Under the pieces are notes generated by a model that did no database searches, was not told the DNA's origin, and worked only from the letters and a program-made list of their open reading frames with translations. A stretch of DNA of 64,000 nucleotides from Magnolia sinica (Eukaryota; Streptophyta; Magnoliopsida; Magnoliales; Magnoliaceae): NCBI RefSeq assembly GCF_029962835.1, contig NC_080583.1, positions 72,029,158 to 72,093,157 on the forward strand. The letters are read 5' to 3'. Made by a program: the position numbers and the translations under genes. Numbering within the stretch: position 1 is the stretch's first letter; each line of letters begins with the position of its first letter. Below, in pieces: positions 10,201-22,029 of this stretch.

Positions 10201-11169
10201 CACCATGTCTTCAATCTTCACATTACATTGCTCCTTTTTTCATATTCGATCCTCCATCTCTAATTCATCTTCATCATAGCTCCACAATCATCGCTTCATA
10301 CGCACACTGTCTTCACTCTATTTTTACCAAACGCAGAGAAGTCACACAAAACTTGAACTTCTCTACAGGAACTACCTTTGTAAGTATGTCAGTCGGATTT
10401 ATGCTTGTATGGATTTCAAGAGTCACGCCCCCTTAGGCACTTATGGATAAAATGATAATAAACATTAATATGTTTAGTACACGAGTGATAAATAAAATTC
10501 TTTGACAAATTAATTGCGCTTTTACTATCACAATTAAGTGACACGACATTCTGCGGAAGCCCTAATTAATTTATCATTCCCCTCAACTAAAATGCTTTCT
10601 TAAATGCTTCTGTCATTTCAATATACTTATATTCGGTTGTGGAAAGAGATACTATAGACTGAAGCTTTTACATCCAACTTATCGCTAAACCCTCTAACAT
10701 AAATGAGTAATCGAAAATTGACCTTTTATTTTGCACGTTGCCCACAAAATCTAAATCCACATAGCCTATTAACTTGTCCCCTAATTTTTCAAATATCAAG
10801 ATATAGTCCTACATATATTGAATGTATCAAGTTGTCATTTCACTACCTCTTAGTATTGCTTGGCGGAGTTAGACATGTATCTACTAAAATTACCCACTGT
10901 ATGTAAAATATCTGGTCTTGTACAAACCATGACATACATCAAGCTGTCAACCGTACTCGAATAAGGTACATGAGATATAACATACTTTTCTTCATCTATT
11001 TTAGAAAACTGCTCAGAAGAAAACCTAAAATAAGTTATGTGGGGAACGTTGACTAATTTTGCCTTATTCATCCCATATTTCACCAATACCTTCTCAAGGT
11101 TTTCAGCCTGAGATAACCATAGCCTACTCCGCTTCCTATCTCTGTGCATGTCAATATCGAGAATCCTCT
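10200..11169 (-). pseudogene. Ty1-copia pol 3' part (reverse transcriptase end and RNase H), decayed
   Basis: On the minus strand, 11169-10850 encodes the copia polymerase segment with IHRDRK-like (DMHRDRKRSRLWLSQ), VPYSSTVDSLMYVMVCTRPD and SRYMSN motifs. Farther on, about 10680-10390, the RNase H landmarks TTEYKYIEMTEA and NCDSKSAINLSKN are readable but broken by stops and shifts. The polymerase is split at 11169 by the CACTA transposon; its upstream part resumes at 28880. Confidence 0.85.
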
Positions 11170-11189
11170 CACTATGCCAAAACTGCAAA

Positions 11190-11690
11190 AAAAAGGACGG
11201 TCCAAAACCGTCTCAAATGACTAAAAAGGACGGTCATGGACCGTCACATGGGCCATCAAATTTTGACGTGTCGTATTACTTGAAGGATGGTCAAAATTGT
11301 CATTCTTATTGACGAAAAGAGGACGGTCATGGACCATCTTTAAAAAGGACAGTCGTGGACCGTCTTCTATGAGCCTTCAAAGGACGACCATCGACCATCT
11401 TTTAAAAGGATGGTCATGGACCGTCCTTAAAAAGGACGTCATAGACCGTCTCTGATGGGCCGTCCTTTAAAAGGATGGTCATGGACCGTCCTTAAAAAGG
11501 ACTCATGAACCGTATCTTATGAGCCTTCAAAGGACAGCCATGGATCATCCTTTAAAAGGACGGTCATGGACCGTCCTTAAAAAGGACTGTCATGGAGCGT
11601 CTCTTATGAGCCTTCAAAGGACGGCCATAGACCGTCCTTAAAAAGGACTGTCATGGACCGTCTCTTATAAGCCTTCAAAGCACAATTTCA
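11190..11690. repeat. CACTA left subterminal repeats
   Basis: About 15-20 short motifs of the form GGACGGTCATGGACCGTC, each nearly palindromic, are separated by spacers with 'ccttaaaaagg' and 'tatgagccttcaaa'. In this superfamily such arrays bind the transposon's own DNA-binding protein. Confidence 0.8.
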
Positions 11691-12120
11691 AATTTGAGAG
11701 GGTCAATATACACCTGTTACAATATATTTCATCGTATTCTTCCTGATATACACCTATTATATAATATATTTCATCATATTCACATTCACATCCATCTAAA
11801 CCCAAACTACGTAAATCCAACATAAACTACATTCATCCAAACATAAACTACATCCATCCAAACACAAACAATCTTATCCACATTACATTCATTCATGTAT
11901 AAATACATATAAGTTTAATATCATAAATAAAAAAAGGAAAAAAAAATCAGCAACAATTTTCTTTTTGTGTCTTTCATCTGAAAAAAATTAAACTAACAAA
12001 ACATCATAATTCAGAATCATGAAGAATTGCATAAACTTCTTTCAAAAAAGTGGACACTTTTTTAAAATAAAACTGATCATTAAAATAAAACTAATGCAAG
12101 CAAATAATGTAAAAAAGTGT
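11691..12120. other. CACTA internal non-coding, AT-rich
   Basis: Contains short repeated 'catccaaacataaactac' phrases and A-runs. No open frame is supported. Confidence 0.4.
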
Positions 12121-12327
12121 TTCAATTCAAGTTAATAGAAACAACAACAAAAATTAATGCTCTGTAAAAAGAGACAGGTGTTAAAAGAGATACATTCTTG
12201 TTTCTTGCTATGTGATTGGGCTACAATTCAAGTTAATAAAAACAACAACAAAAATTAAAGCTTTGTAAAAAGGGGCATGTGTTAAAAGGGAAACATTCTT
12301 GTTTCTTGCCATGTGATTGGGCTACAT
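12121..12327. repeat. Tandem pair of ~103 bp next to the telomere-like array
   Basis: 'ttcaagttaata(g/a)aaacaac' through 'catgtgattgggctac' occurs twice, at about 12121-12222 and 12223-12327. The second copy ends just before the TTTAGG array. Confidence 0.7.
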
Positions 12328-12340
12328 TATTACAGCAATT

Positions 12341-15300
12341 GGGTTCGAGTTCGGGATCGGGTTTAGGTTTGGGTTTTCAAGTTTAGGTTTAGGTTTAGGT
12401 TAGGGAGTTAAGATTAGGATTAGGTGTAGGTCCAGGTTTAGGGATTTGAGAATACATTTAGGTTTTAGGTTTAGGTTTAGATTTTAGGCTTTAGGTTATA
12501 AGTTTAGGTTTAGGTTTAGGATTAGGTTTTAGGTTATAAGTTATAAGTTTAGGTTATAGGTTATAGGTTATAGGTTAAGGTTTAGGTTATAGGTTTTGGT
12601 TTGGGTTTAGGTTAAGGTTTAGGTTTAGGTTATAGGTTTAGGTTAAGGTTTAAGTTTTAGTTATAGGTAATAGTATATAGGTTATAGCTTTAGGGAATTG
12701 AGAATAGGTTAAGGTTAAGGTTTAGGTTTAGGAAATCGGGTCCGGGTTCGGGATTGGGTTTAGGTTTGGGTTTTCAAGTTTATGTTTAAGTTTAGGTTAT
12801 GGAGTTGAGATTAGGATTAAGTGTAGGTTTAGGTTTAAGGATTTGAGAATACATTTTGATTTTAGGTTTAGGTTTAGGTTTTAGGCTTAGGTTTAGGTTA
12901 TAGGTTTAGGTTATGAGTGCAGGTAATAGGTTTAGGTTTAGGTTAGGTTATAGGTTAAGGTTTAGGGAATTGAGATTAGGTTAAGGTTTAGGTTTAGGTT
13001 TAGGTTAGGTTATAGGTTAAGGTTTAGGGAATTGAGATTAGGTTAAAGTTTAGGTTTAGGAAATCGAGTTCGGGTTTGGGATCGGGTTTAGGTTTGAATT
13101 TTCAAGTTTAGGTTTAGGTTTAGGTTAGGGAGTTGAGATTAGGATTAGGTGTAAGTTTAGGTTTAGGGATTTGAGAATACATTTAGGTTTTAGGTTTAGG
13201 TTTAGGTTTAGGTTATAGGTTATAGGTTATAGGTTTAGGTTTAGGTTTAGGTTTAGTTTAAGGTTTAAGTTATAAGCTATAGTTTAGGAAATTGAGAATA
13301 GGTTAATGTTTAGGTTTAGGAAATCGGGTTCGGGTTCAGGATCGGGTTTAGGTTTGGGTTTTCAAGTTTAGGTTTAGGTTTAGGTTAGGGAGTTGAGATT
13401 AGGATTAGGTGTAGGTTTAGGTTTAGGGATTTGAGAATACATTTAGGTTTTAGGTTTAGGTTTAGGTTATAGGTTATTGGTTTAGGTTAATGTTTAGGTT
13501 TAGGTTTAGGTTTAGGTTATAAGCTATAGGTTTAGGGAATTGAGAATAGGTTAAGGTTTAGGTTTAGGAAATCGGGTTTGGGTTCGGGATTGGGTTTCGG
13601 TTTGGGTTTTCAAGTTTAGGTTTAGGTTTAGGTTAGGGAGTTAAGATTAGGATTAGGTGTAGGTTTAGGTTTAGAGATTTAAAAATACATTAGGTTTTAG
13701 GTTTAGGTTTAGGTTATATGTTATAGGTTTAGGTTTAGGTTTAGGTTTAGGTTATGAGCTATAGGTTTAGGGAATTGAGAATAGGTTAAGGTTTAGGTTT
13801 AGGAAATCGGGTTCGGGTTCAAGATCGGGTTTAGGCTTGGGTTTTCAAGTTTAAGTTTAGGTTAAGGAGTTGAAATTAGGATTAGATATAGGTTTAGGTT
13901 TAGGGATTTGAGAATACATTTAGGTTTTAGGTTTAGGTTTAGGTTATAGGTTATTGGTTTAGGTTTAGGTTTAGGTTAAGGTTTAGGTTTAGGTTTAGGT
14001 TTAGATTATAAGCTATAGGTTTAGGGAATTGAGAATAGGTTAAGGTTTAGGTTTAGAAAATCGGGTTTGGGTTTGGGATCGGGTTTAGGTTTTGGTTTTC
14101 AAGTTTAGGCTTAGGTTTAGGTTATAGGTTACAGGTTTAGGTTTAGGTTAAGGTTTAGGTTTAGGCTTAGGTTTAGGTTATAAGCTATAGGTTTAGGGAA
14201 TTGAGAATAGGTTAAGGTTTAGGTTTAGGAAATCGGGTTCGAGTTCAGGATCGGGTTTAAGTTTTGGTTTTCAAGTTTAGGTTTAGGTTAGGGAGTTGAG
14301 ATTAGGATTAGGTGTAGGTTTATGATTAAGGATTTGAGAATACATTTAGGTTTTAGGTTTATGTTTAGGTTATAAGTTATAGGTTTAGGTTTAGGTTTCG
14401 GTTTAGGTTATAAGCAATAGGTTTAGGGAATTGAGAATAGGTTAAGGTTTAGGTTTAGGAAATCGGGTTCGGGTTTGAGATTGGTTTAGGTTTGGTTTTT
14501 CAAGTTCAAGTTTAGGTTTAGGTTAGGGAGTTGAGATTAGGATTAGGTGTATGTTTAGGTTTAAGGATTTGAGAATACATTTAGGTTTTAGGTTTAGGTT
14601 TAGGTTATAGGTTACACGTTTAGGTTTAGGTTTAGGTTTAGGTTATAGGTTATAGGTTTAGGTTTAGATTTAGGGTAAGGGTTAGGTTTAGGTTTAAGTT
14701 ATAAGAAATAGGTTTAGGAAATTGGGTTCGAGTTCAGGATCGGGTTGAGGTTTGGGTTTTCAAGTTTAGGTTTAGGTTTAGGTTAGGGAGTTGAGATTAG
14801 GATTAGGTGTAGGTTTAGGTTTAGGGATTTGAGAATACATTTAGGTTTTAGGTTTAGGTTTAGGTTATAGGTTATAAGTTTAGGTTTAGGAAATCGGGTT
14901 TGGGTTCGGAATCGAGTTTAGGTTTGGGTTTTCAAGTTTAGGTTTAGGTTTAGGTTAAGGAGTTTAGATTAGGATTAGGTGTAGGTTTAAGTTTAGGGAT
15001 TTGAGAATTGGTTTAGGTTATAGGTTTAAGTTTAGGTTTAGGGATTTGAGAATAGGTTTAGGTTTTAGGTTTAGGTTAAGGTTATAAGTTAAGGTTAAGG
15101 TTATAGGCTTAAGTTTAGGTTAAGGTTATAGGTTTAGGTTTAGGTTAGGTTATAGTTATAGGTTTTGGGATTTGAGAATAGGTTTAGGTTATAAGTATAT
15201 GTTTAGGTTAGGTTATAGGTTAAGGTTTAGGGAATTGAGTTTAGGTTATAGGTTATAAGTTATAGGTTTAGGTTATAGGTTCTGGGATTTGAGAATAGGT

Positions 15301-15500
15301 TTAGGTTATAAGTATAGGTTAAGGTTAGGTAATAGGTTAAGGTTTAGGAAATTGAGTTTAGGTTATAGGTTCAAGTTATAGGTTATAGGTTTAGGTTATG
15401 GTTTAGGTTATAGGTTTTGGGATTTGAGATTAGGTTTAGGTTATAAGTTTAGGTTAGGTTGTAGGTTAAAGTTTAGGGAATTGAGTTTAGGTTATAGGTT
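12341..15500. repeat. 3.2-kb telomere-like TTTAGG satellite with higher-order units
   Basis: The plus strand is dominated by TTTAGG and variants (TTATAGG, TTAAGG). A second-level unit recurs, anchored by a phrase near AAATCGGGTTCGGG at about 12341, 12732, 13061, 13321, 13569, 13804, 14058, 14230, 14460, 14719 and 14891. It is followed each time by 'gggttttcaagttt', 'gagttgagattagg' and 'gatttgagaataca'. Typical spacing is 230-260 bp. It is not a functional telomere, because true TTTAGGG heptamers are rare and both sides are CACTA DNA. Confidence 0.85.
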
Positions 15501-15529
15501 AAGGGTGTGGTCCCTGCAAATACAGATAT

Positions 15530-15865
15530 AAACACGGCCTGCTCCAATTGGCTAGGCCCTTTCAATGTTGTCCATAGGAAATGGACAGCTTCATCATAGT
15601 CATAATAGTGGTTCCTATCTTCCAGGGACCCTCGCTTAACATCCGAATAGTTCCGACGCACATTCGGGTCTGCTCCATCAATTTCGAGTAAATACATAAA
15701 CATGGCCTGTCTAAATGGCCAGGCCACTCCAATGTTGTCCATAGGAAATAGACAGCTTCATCATGGTCATAACAGCGGTTCCCACCTTCCAGGGACCCCC
15801 GCTCAACATCCGGATAGTTCTGACGCACATCCGGGTCTGCTCCATCAATTTCGAGTTAAAACATT
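15530..15865 (-). repeat. Two tandem 168-bp units with coding-like content
   Basis: Units 15530-15697 and 15698-15865 are about 85-90% alike and are a multiple of three in length. On the minus strand both read IDGADP(D/N)VR, then RGSLE and DEAV(Y/H)FLWTTL. I do not recognise the family. It may be a duplicated last exon of the neighbouring transposase gene or a captured host exon. Confidence 0.5.
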
Positions 15866-16240
15866 TAAAAATAACATATTTATATCTAAAAACATTTGGA
15901 TACCTGGGGAAGGCCTTCCATGTTCGTATTGTTGGTTACTCATCGATTTGTCTATAAGCCACAATCGACCAATACTTTCTATTGCTACCTGTACTCTGAA
16001 ACCAACACAAATATAACTGAGAAACAATATAAGAAATAAGAAAAAATGAATTTACCTGTACACATCATTAAATGTTTCCCTATAAGGAGGTGATATTATA
16101 TCTTTGATACCCACAACCTATATGACAGAAAAATGCAACCGATACAGTCTGTTACAATTCAAAGGAGAAAAAAGATTTGTGGCTGCACCGATATTCTAGT
16201 ACATTACGAATGGCTGCCTGCGTACCCAAAAAATTAGATT
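15866..16240 (-). pseudogene. Possible exons of unknown identity (CACTA interior)
   Basis: On the minus strand a frame with IKDIISPPYRETFNDVY ends near 16055. After a TTTCAG-like acceptor near 15998 a second frame reads VAIESIGRLWLIDKSMSNQQ. The intron-like arrangement is suggestive only. Confidence 0.3.
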
Positions 16241-16637
16241 GGGATCAAGCCACTACGTAGTTCTTTTTAATTAACCAAGTTACTAAAGGTCATAAATTTC
16301 ATATTTAACAAAGTATCATTGAACGTCATCTCAAATCGTTTCTGTTTGGTGCATTTAAAAAAATTCAAATACACAATCAATGTATATTCTTGTTACAACT
16401 CGTACTGCAACAAGAGACAACGTTCTGTTAATACTTCAGTTACATTTGAAATTGAAATCCTTTAGTGACTTGGTTAATAAAAAACAAATGACAACAAGCC
16501 ATAATTAATAAAAAGGATGCTAAAAATTAAATAAATAAAAAAGGCAACTTGATCAAAAAAGGATTTCAGTGAATAATCAAGTTTTCGTCATATAATATGT
16601 CCTAGAGTTCAAAAAGTTAAACAAAACTACTGAATAT

Positions 16638-18287
16638 TCAAATTCTCATCAGGAATTTGGGCCAAACAATAATTTCACCCAATTGAATATCTTCAAATGT
16701 CCTGTCATCATTAAACAACTCTGCTGTGCGAACACTGATATCATCTATTACAACTCTGATGCATTCTGGAGGGATGCTTGTAGTATCTGACACCATCCGC
16801 CTACTAGCAACAATCCGACCATGGATATCTCTCAATTGGTAAATTTGTTCGATCGATGGAGTTGTTGCAGAGTCTTCTCGAATACTTAAGGGCTCGCCAG
16901 ATCGACGGTGGGCCTATAAATAAAATAATGGTTTCATGTAAATAATAATGCTACTTTTATCTTTAAAAATAATAATTATATCATTTGATCGCGGCAAATG
17001 CAGTACCTGAGATGCAGTTGTATCAGAGGAGCGGTGAAGTAGTTGGCTATGATGAGTAATTTATTACCTAAGTTCAGCAAATTGTTGCTCAACAATCATA
17101 CAAAATTCTTGCATTTGAGTCATTGATGCTTCAAATTTAGCCTCAATAGACATACGTGCATTCCTCTCCGACCGAGCTTCTATGATTTAAGGGGTGATAA
17201 CCTTCATAGTAGTCTTAGAAATACCCAAACCCATGCCCCTGACCCGGCCTCTGCTATCACGACCACAAACCTAAACAATAATTTTTAAGTTTAGTGATGT
17301 GTGTATATTATTATTAAAAAAAACCAACGACAATGTATGTAAAGTGAGTAGAATTGATGGAAAACCTGTGAAATTGGGTCGTGGTCTAAATCCTTGTGCT
17401 TACTGGAAGGATCACTGCCAGCTATCGATAATATTCTTTCCTGTTAGAAGATAATTGTTACAATAAATCCTTTATTGTACTTAAATAAAAAAATGATTAA
17501 AAACTGAAAAATTATTCTCACCATTGTTTCAAGATGTGTTTGTGTTATGTAAGACCCATCAGATCTGCTATGAGTGGCAACAAACAAGTCGGTCCTGGTG
17601 ATGATAGTATTTGGATTTTCTTTTCGCTGTAATTATATAAGCAAATTAGTCAACAAGAATTTATATTCATCAATTAAATTGTCAAAAAATGTAGTACAAA
17701 TTACCATTTTCTCTAATGTTCTAGCAGCACCTCGTCTTCCAGATGTGTGAGGGCATTTCACCTGTGCTCTGGAAGTCTTTCCCTTCTTACGAAGATTGAT
17801 TAATAATTCTGTGGATTGTAGATTAATGAAAATGTCATAATCCTCTTGCTTCACACCAATGGGACAATTTCTTCTTCTTTCTACATTATTATCAAATTTA
17901 TCATATTCCTTTCGCAGATTGTATTTCCATACCTTCCAAGCTTTGCTTACTTTCGAAAATGTATATTCTTTTAACTCATCATCAATGTCATATGTGGCCT
18001 ATTTCATTAAATTAATAATCAAACAATCTTATTAAGTAAGAATTAGAAATAAAATCAAGAACAAACATACTCACCAAAACCATAAACCAGATATTATCTT
18101 TAATTGCACTAGGCGCTTTGCGCCAATCAGCAAATGAAATTGGACAATGTGTCATGCCAAGTTGCCCTAAAAATGTGTTGAAAGGCACTGATGTTTCTCC
18201 AACTGGTTGTTTATATTCATTTAATTCAAGTCTCTTCCTTGTATTGCTTCCTTGGGCTGAAGCTGATGAACCACCAAAATCCGACAT
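16638..18287 (-). pseudogene. Second CACTA gene, Transposase_24 (Ptta/En/Spm)-like
   Basis: The minus-strand frames are a start near 18287 (MSDFGGSSASAQGS), then PISFADWRKAPSAIKDNIW to about 18070. Further exons at about 17854-17700 carry CPHTSGRRGAARTLEKM, and 17630-17520 carry TRTDLFVATHSRSDGSYITQ. A glutamine-rich coiled-coil-like stretch near 17130-17060 and a C-terminal piece (ECIRVVIDDISVRTAEL, 16835-16638) follow. This order (DWRK..P...K..IW, then G...F, then a FxxTHxxxDG motif) is that of the plant En/Spm accessory transposase family. Several internal stops are present between the pieces, some of which may be introns. Confidence 0.6.
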
Positions 18288-18425
18288 AATTTCTGTAATT
18301 TTATAAAATAAAACAATATCTCATTATCATGTAATTGGCATTCTATTAATATTTTAATAGCTAAAAAATTGTAACAATCATTACTAAATAGAATTCAACT
18401 CACTTTTAAACTGATTTGAATCTTG

Positions 18426-19079
18426 TTAGTTTCTTTTTCGTTTCCTATGACGTGAGGTACTCGGCTCACTCTTTACCCATGATTTTTCCTGTACATCTTC
18501 ATCTTTTTCATTTAAATCATCGATTAATGAAAGTGTTGAAGAACCTACATTCCTTCTGGCCTCAAACTCAAGTGGATCTTCAAATGCATATGCATCTTTC
18601 GTCAATCTCTTAGGAGCATCCAGTACAACATGCCAGTCATCTCTAGTTGGATCCTTACAGTAGAAAACCTGAGCTGCCCGAGATGTAAGAATAAATGGCT
18701 CATTATCTTCCTTTAAGTTCTGTCTAAACCTTCCTAGATTGACAAATATCAAATTTGTTTTGGGATCTATGAAACATCCATTCAATTTATCTTCAATATG
18801 CACCCAATCACAGTAGAAGAGTGCTACTCTGAAGTTGAAGTAGTTCAATTCAAGAATTTGTCTAATGATGCCATAATAAGTGACTTCTTCTTCTATAGGA
18901 TTCCTATCCCTGGCGCTTGCCCTGAAACTAGTTAGCGCTTTCATTGAGACTCCACTGTTCTGTGTTGTTCTGTTCATTTCAGAATTCGTAGTGCTAAAAA
19001 CATATCCATTTACTAAGTAAATATTATATGATATGCATTTAAAGTCAATGCCATCGGCAATTCTCTTAAATTGAGACAT
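18426..19079 (-). pseudogene. DUF4216 portion of the CACTA transposase
   Basis: A continuous 217-codon minus-strand frame carries YYGIIRQILELNYFNFRVAL, FYCDWVHIED and EPFILTSRAAQVFYCKDP. These are hallmarks of the DUF4216 module at the C terminus of TNP2-type proteins. A basic tail (RHRKRKRN) could be a nuclear localisation signal. It lies downstream of the catalytic part, as in the family. Confidence 0.75.
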
Positions 19080-19479
19080 TTCTTGATTATGTAGTTGATG
19101 TCTTAACTAAGGAATATATTCCATAAGTTTTCCTACTGACAGATTACTCTTTCGATTTTGTCCCATACGTGTTTGGCCCTAGATGTATGATTGGTACTTC
19201 GTATAAATTCCAAATCATAGCAATTAATTATATATATATATATGTAACAATGTTTATTACTATAAGCCATTTAAAAATATAAAAAAAAGAATAATATACT
19301 TCATTAACTTACTCCTCCCATTGATGATTTTCAACGTGATGTTGCAAAACCCATCTGCGTGCTTGTTGGTATTGCACTGTAGTAAGATCATAAAATTTTC
19401 CTTTCTTATCATTCTGAGAATTACCAGCATTTTCATCATCATTGAATATTTTTAGTCCTTACTTATGACCTCCTATTGT

Positions 19480-22028
19480 ATTATTAGGATAGTATTCCAT
19501 GTAGTACATCATAGATTCCTCTATATTGTAGCGTTCCACAATACAGCCCTCTGGGTAAGCTTGATTCATCATATACTTCTTGTATGTTCTCATCATCCTG
19601 CTTAATATTAAAATCAGGTATTGATGAAAAAATATAAGCTATTTTGAAAAAGTTAATAAATTAAAACAGTTAAAGTTACCTCTCAAAAGGATACATCCAT
19701 CGATATCTGACAGATCCGCAAACTTATGCCTTATCTGCCAAGCGCACAACAAGGTGTGTCATAGAAATGAAAAATGATGGTAGAAAATACTTTTTGAAAA
19801 CACATAATATTTTCACTATTTTATTTTTCATTTCTTGAAGCTCCATACGATGAATTTCTTTAGAATATATGACGTTAAAGAATTTTGACAATTGTATAAT
19901 GGCGATACGCAATGACTTTTCTTTCTTGAATGAATGCATCAATAATACGGGTAGTAACTGCTGCATTAAAATATGATAATCATGTGACTTAAGGCCCTTG
20001 AGATGATAGTCATCCATACTAATATGATGTTTCCAGTTTGCACTATACCCTCTCGGAACTTTCAAATCACTCCAGGTTCGACAAATGAGTTCTCTTTCAA
20101 ATCTGGATAATGTGAAAGGAGCCTTAGGTAATAACAACTTACCATTTTTTTTCCTCTGGCCAATATTTTGATCTTATCTTCATAGCCATAAGATCCTGAA
20201 GGGCTTGTAAACCATCCTTAGACTTGTCCTTCATGTCTATGATTGTTGCAATAAGGTTCTTAGTAACATTTTTCTCGACATGCATCACATCCAAATTATG
20301 ACGAATGGGCATATGTTCCCAATACGGCAATTTAAAAAAAAAATTGATCTCTTCGACCAAGCAGTAAGGTTAGACTCCTCATCCGTGGCCTTCGTCTTCT
20401 TATTTCCTATATACTTTCCAAACTTGGTTTGTATATTATTCATTTTAACCAATACCTGTTCTCCAAACAAACGCTTTGGAGCCTACCGATTTTCATCATT
20501 CCCATTGAATCGAGATCTTTGGCTCCTAAAGATATGAGCTCTTAGGAGGAATTTTCTGTGTCTCATATAAGCAAACTTCTTTCTATGTTTTACCCAAACA
20601 GAGTCAGTCTCCTCACTACAAACAGGACATGCATACTTTCCTCCTGTCCTACACCCAGAAAGATGCTCATAGGCTGGAAAAATCATGTATTGCCTATAAT
20701 AAAATCGCCTTCATTGTAAACCTGTTCTTCCCAAACGAGTCATATGTTATCGACCCTTTCCACAATTCATTTAATTCTTCAATTAATGGTTGTAAATATA
20801 CGTCGATGTCATGCCCTGGACCATTTTTTTTGGGAATTAAAAGTGTTAACATAATAAATTCCTTCCGCATGCATAAATGAGGTGGAAGATTGTATGGAAC
20901 AACCATAATAGGCCAGCAACTATATGAGATGCTCATATGCCCAAAGGGGTTGAATCCATCTGTTGCAAGTCCCAACCGAACGTTACATGGATCCGCAGCA
21001 AAATCACTAAATTTTCTATCTACAAACTTCCACATAGAAAAATCTACAGGATGACGCATGTACGAGTCATTTTTAACCCCCTTTAAATGCCACAACATAT
21101 TCTCTGCAATCCATGATATGCTATAAAGTCTTTGTGACCTTGGTGCTAGTGGGAAGTATCTTAATACCTTCCATGGTACATGTGAGAATCTTGATCTTAC
21201 AACGCTATTCACTTTCTATCTGCTTGCTTTACATGCAGGACAACTTTACTTATTAGCATGTTCCTTCCAGTACAGAATACAATCATTACGACACACATGT
21301 ATCACCTCATAGTTCATACCCAACGAACTGATCAATCTCTTTGCTTTATAGGTACTATCTGGCAAAGAGTTCTCGCTTGGCAAAATCTTCTTGAGCAGTT
21401 GCAACAAACTCGTAAAGCTATTATCTAACCATTAATATCTAGCCTTCATGCTCATCAACTTAACTGTCACTAACAACTTTGTATACTCATGTTTACACGA
21501 TGGATATAGGGGTTGTACCGCATCCTCCCCTAATTTATTGTGCTGAGTATCATTGTCTATGTTATCTTGAGGCTGACTACCATGTTCCTCATTGACCTCA
21601 TTCATACATGCATCTAAGTCATCGGGTTGAACACGACCAAAAGTATCATTAACCAAATTAACTATTCTGAGCAACAACTCTTCATTACAATCAATGGCAG
21701 ATGTACTAGGAGCCTTGGCATTGACACCCATATTGGGAAGTTGTTCTCCATGGAAAAACTAAGTTATATATGTCTGATCTATACCATTCATAATCAAATA
21801 ATCAGAAACTGTACTTAGTATTTTCTTTCCACATACATTACGACATCTAGCACAAGGACAACTATACCAATCAACAACTCTCGAATTCCTTTTCGCAAAA
21901 ATAATAAATGATTCAACGCCTTTAATGTATTCATCACTCATTATATCTTTCGCCATCCAATTCTTGCTCGAGGGCGTCAAATCCATTCTGATATCATGTA
22001 CATGTAGCATATAAAAAGTGAGATACAA
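19480..22028 (-). pseudogene. TNP2-type CACTA transposase, inactivated
   Basis: In minus-strand order: a Transpos_assoc module (KNWMAKDIMSDEYIKGVESF and CPCARCRN, 22028-21760); a linker and zinc-binding part with HVCRNDCILYWKEHA (about 21290); and the Transposase_21 core (VPWKVLRYFPLAP, GLATDGFNPFGHMS, NGPGHDIDVYLQPLIEELN, 21212-20694). PAYEHLSG then KYACPVC (20686-20600) and LPYWEHMPIRHNLDVMHVEKN (20360-20270) follow. The DUF4218 module closes the run (GLKSHDYHILMQQLLPVLL, PEGCIVERYNIEES, 20137-19500). Stops replace conserved Trp codons at about 21741, 21219 and 20693, and a one-base insertion shifts frame near 20672. The element can no longer encode this protein. Confidence 0.85.
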
Positions 22029-22029
22029 T

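Noticed and set aside
11190..11690. CRISPR-like regularly spaced palindromic repeats
   Set aside because: Plant genome context, irregular spacing, repeated spacers, and location at the end of a CACTA transposon where subterminal repeats are expected.
12341..15500. True telomere or chromosome end
   Set aside because: Mostly TTTAGG and degenerate variants instead of TTTAGGG, with ordered 250-bp units and transposon DNA on both sides.
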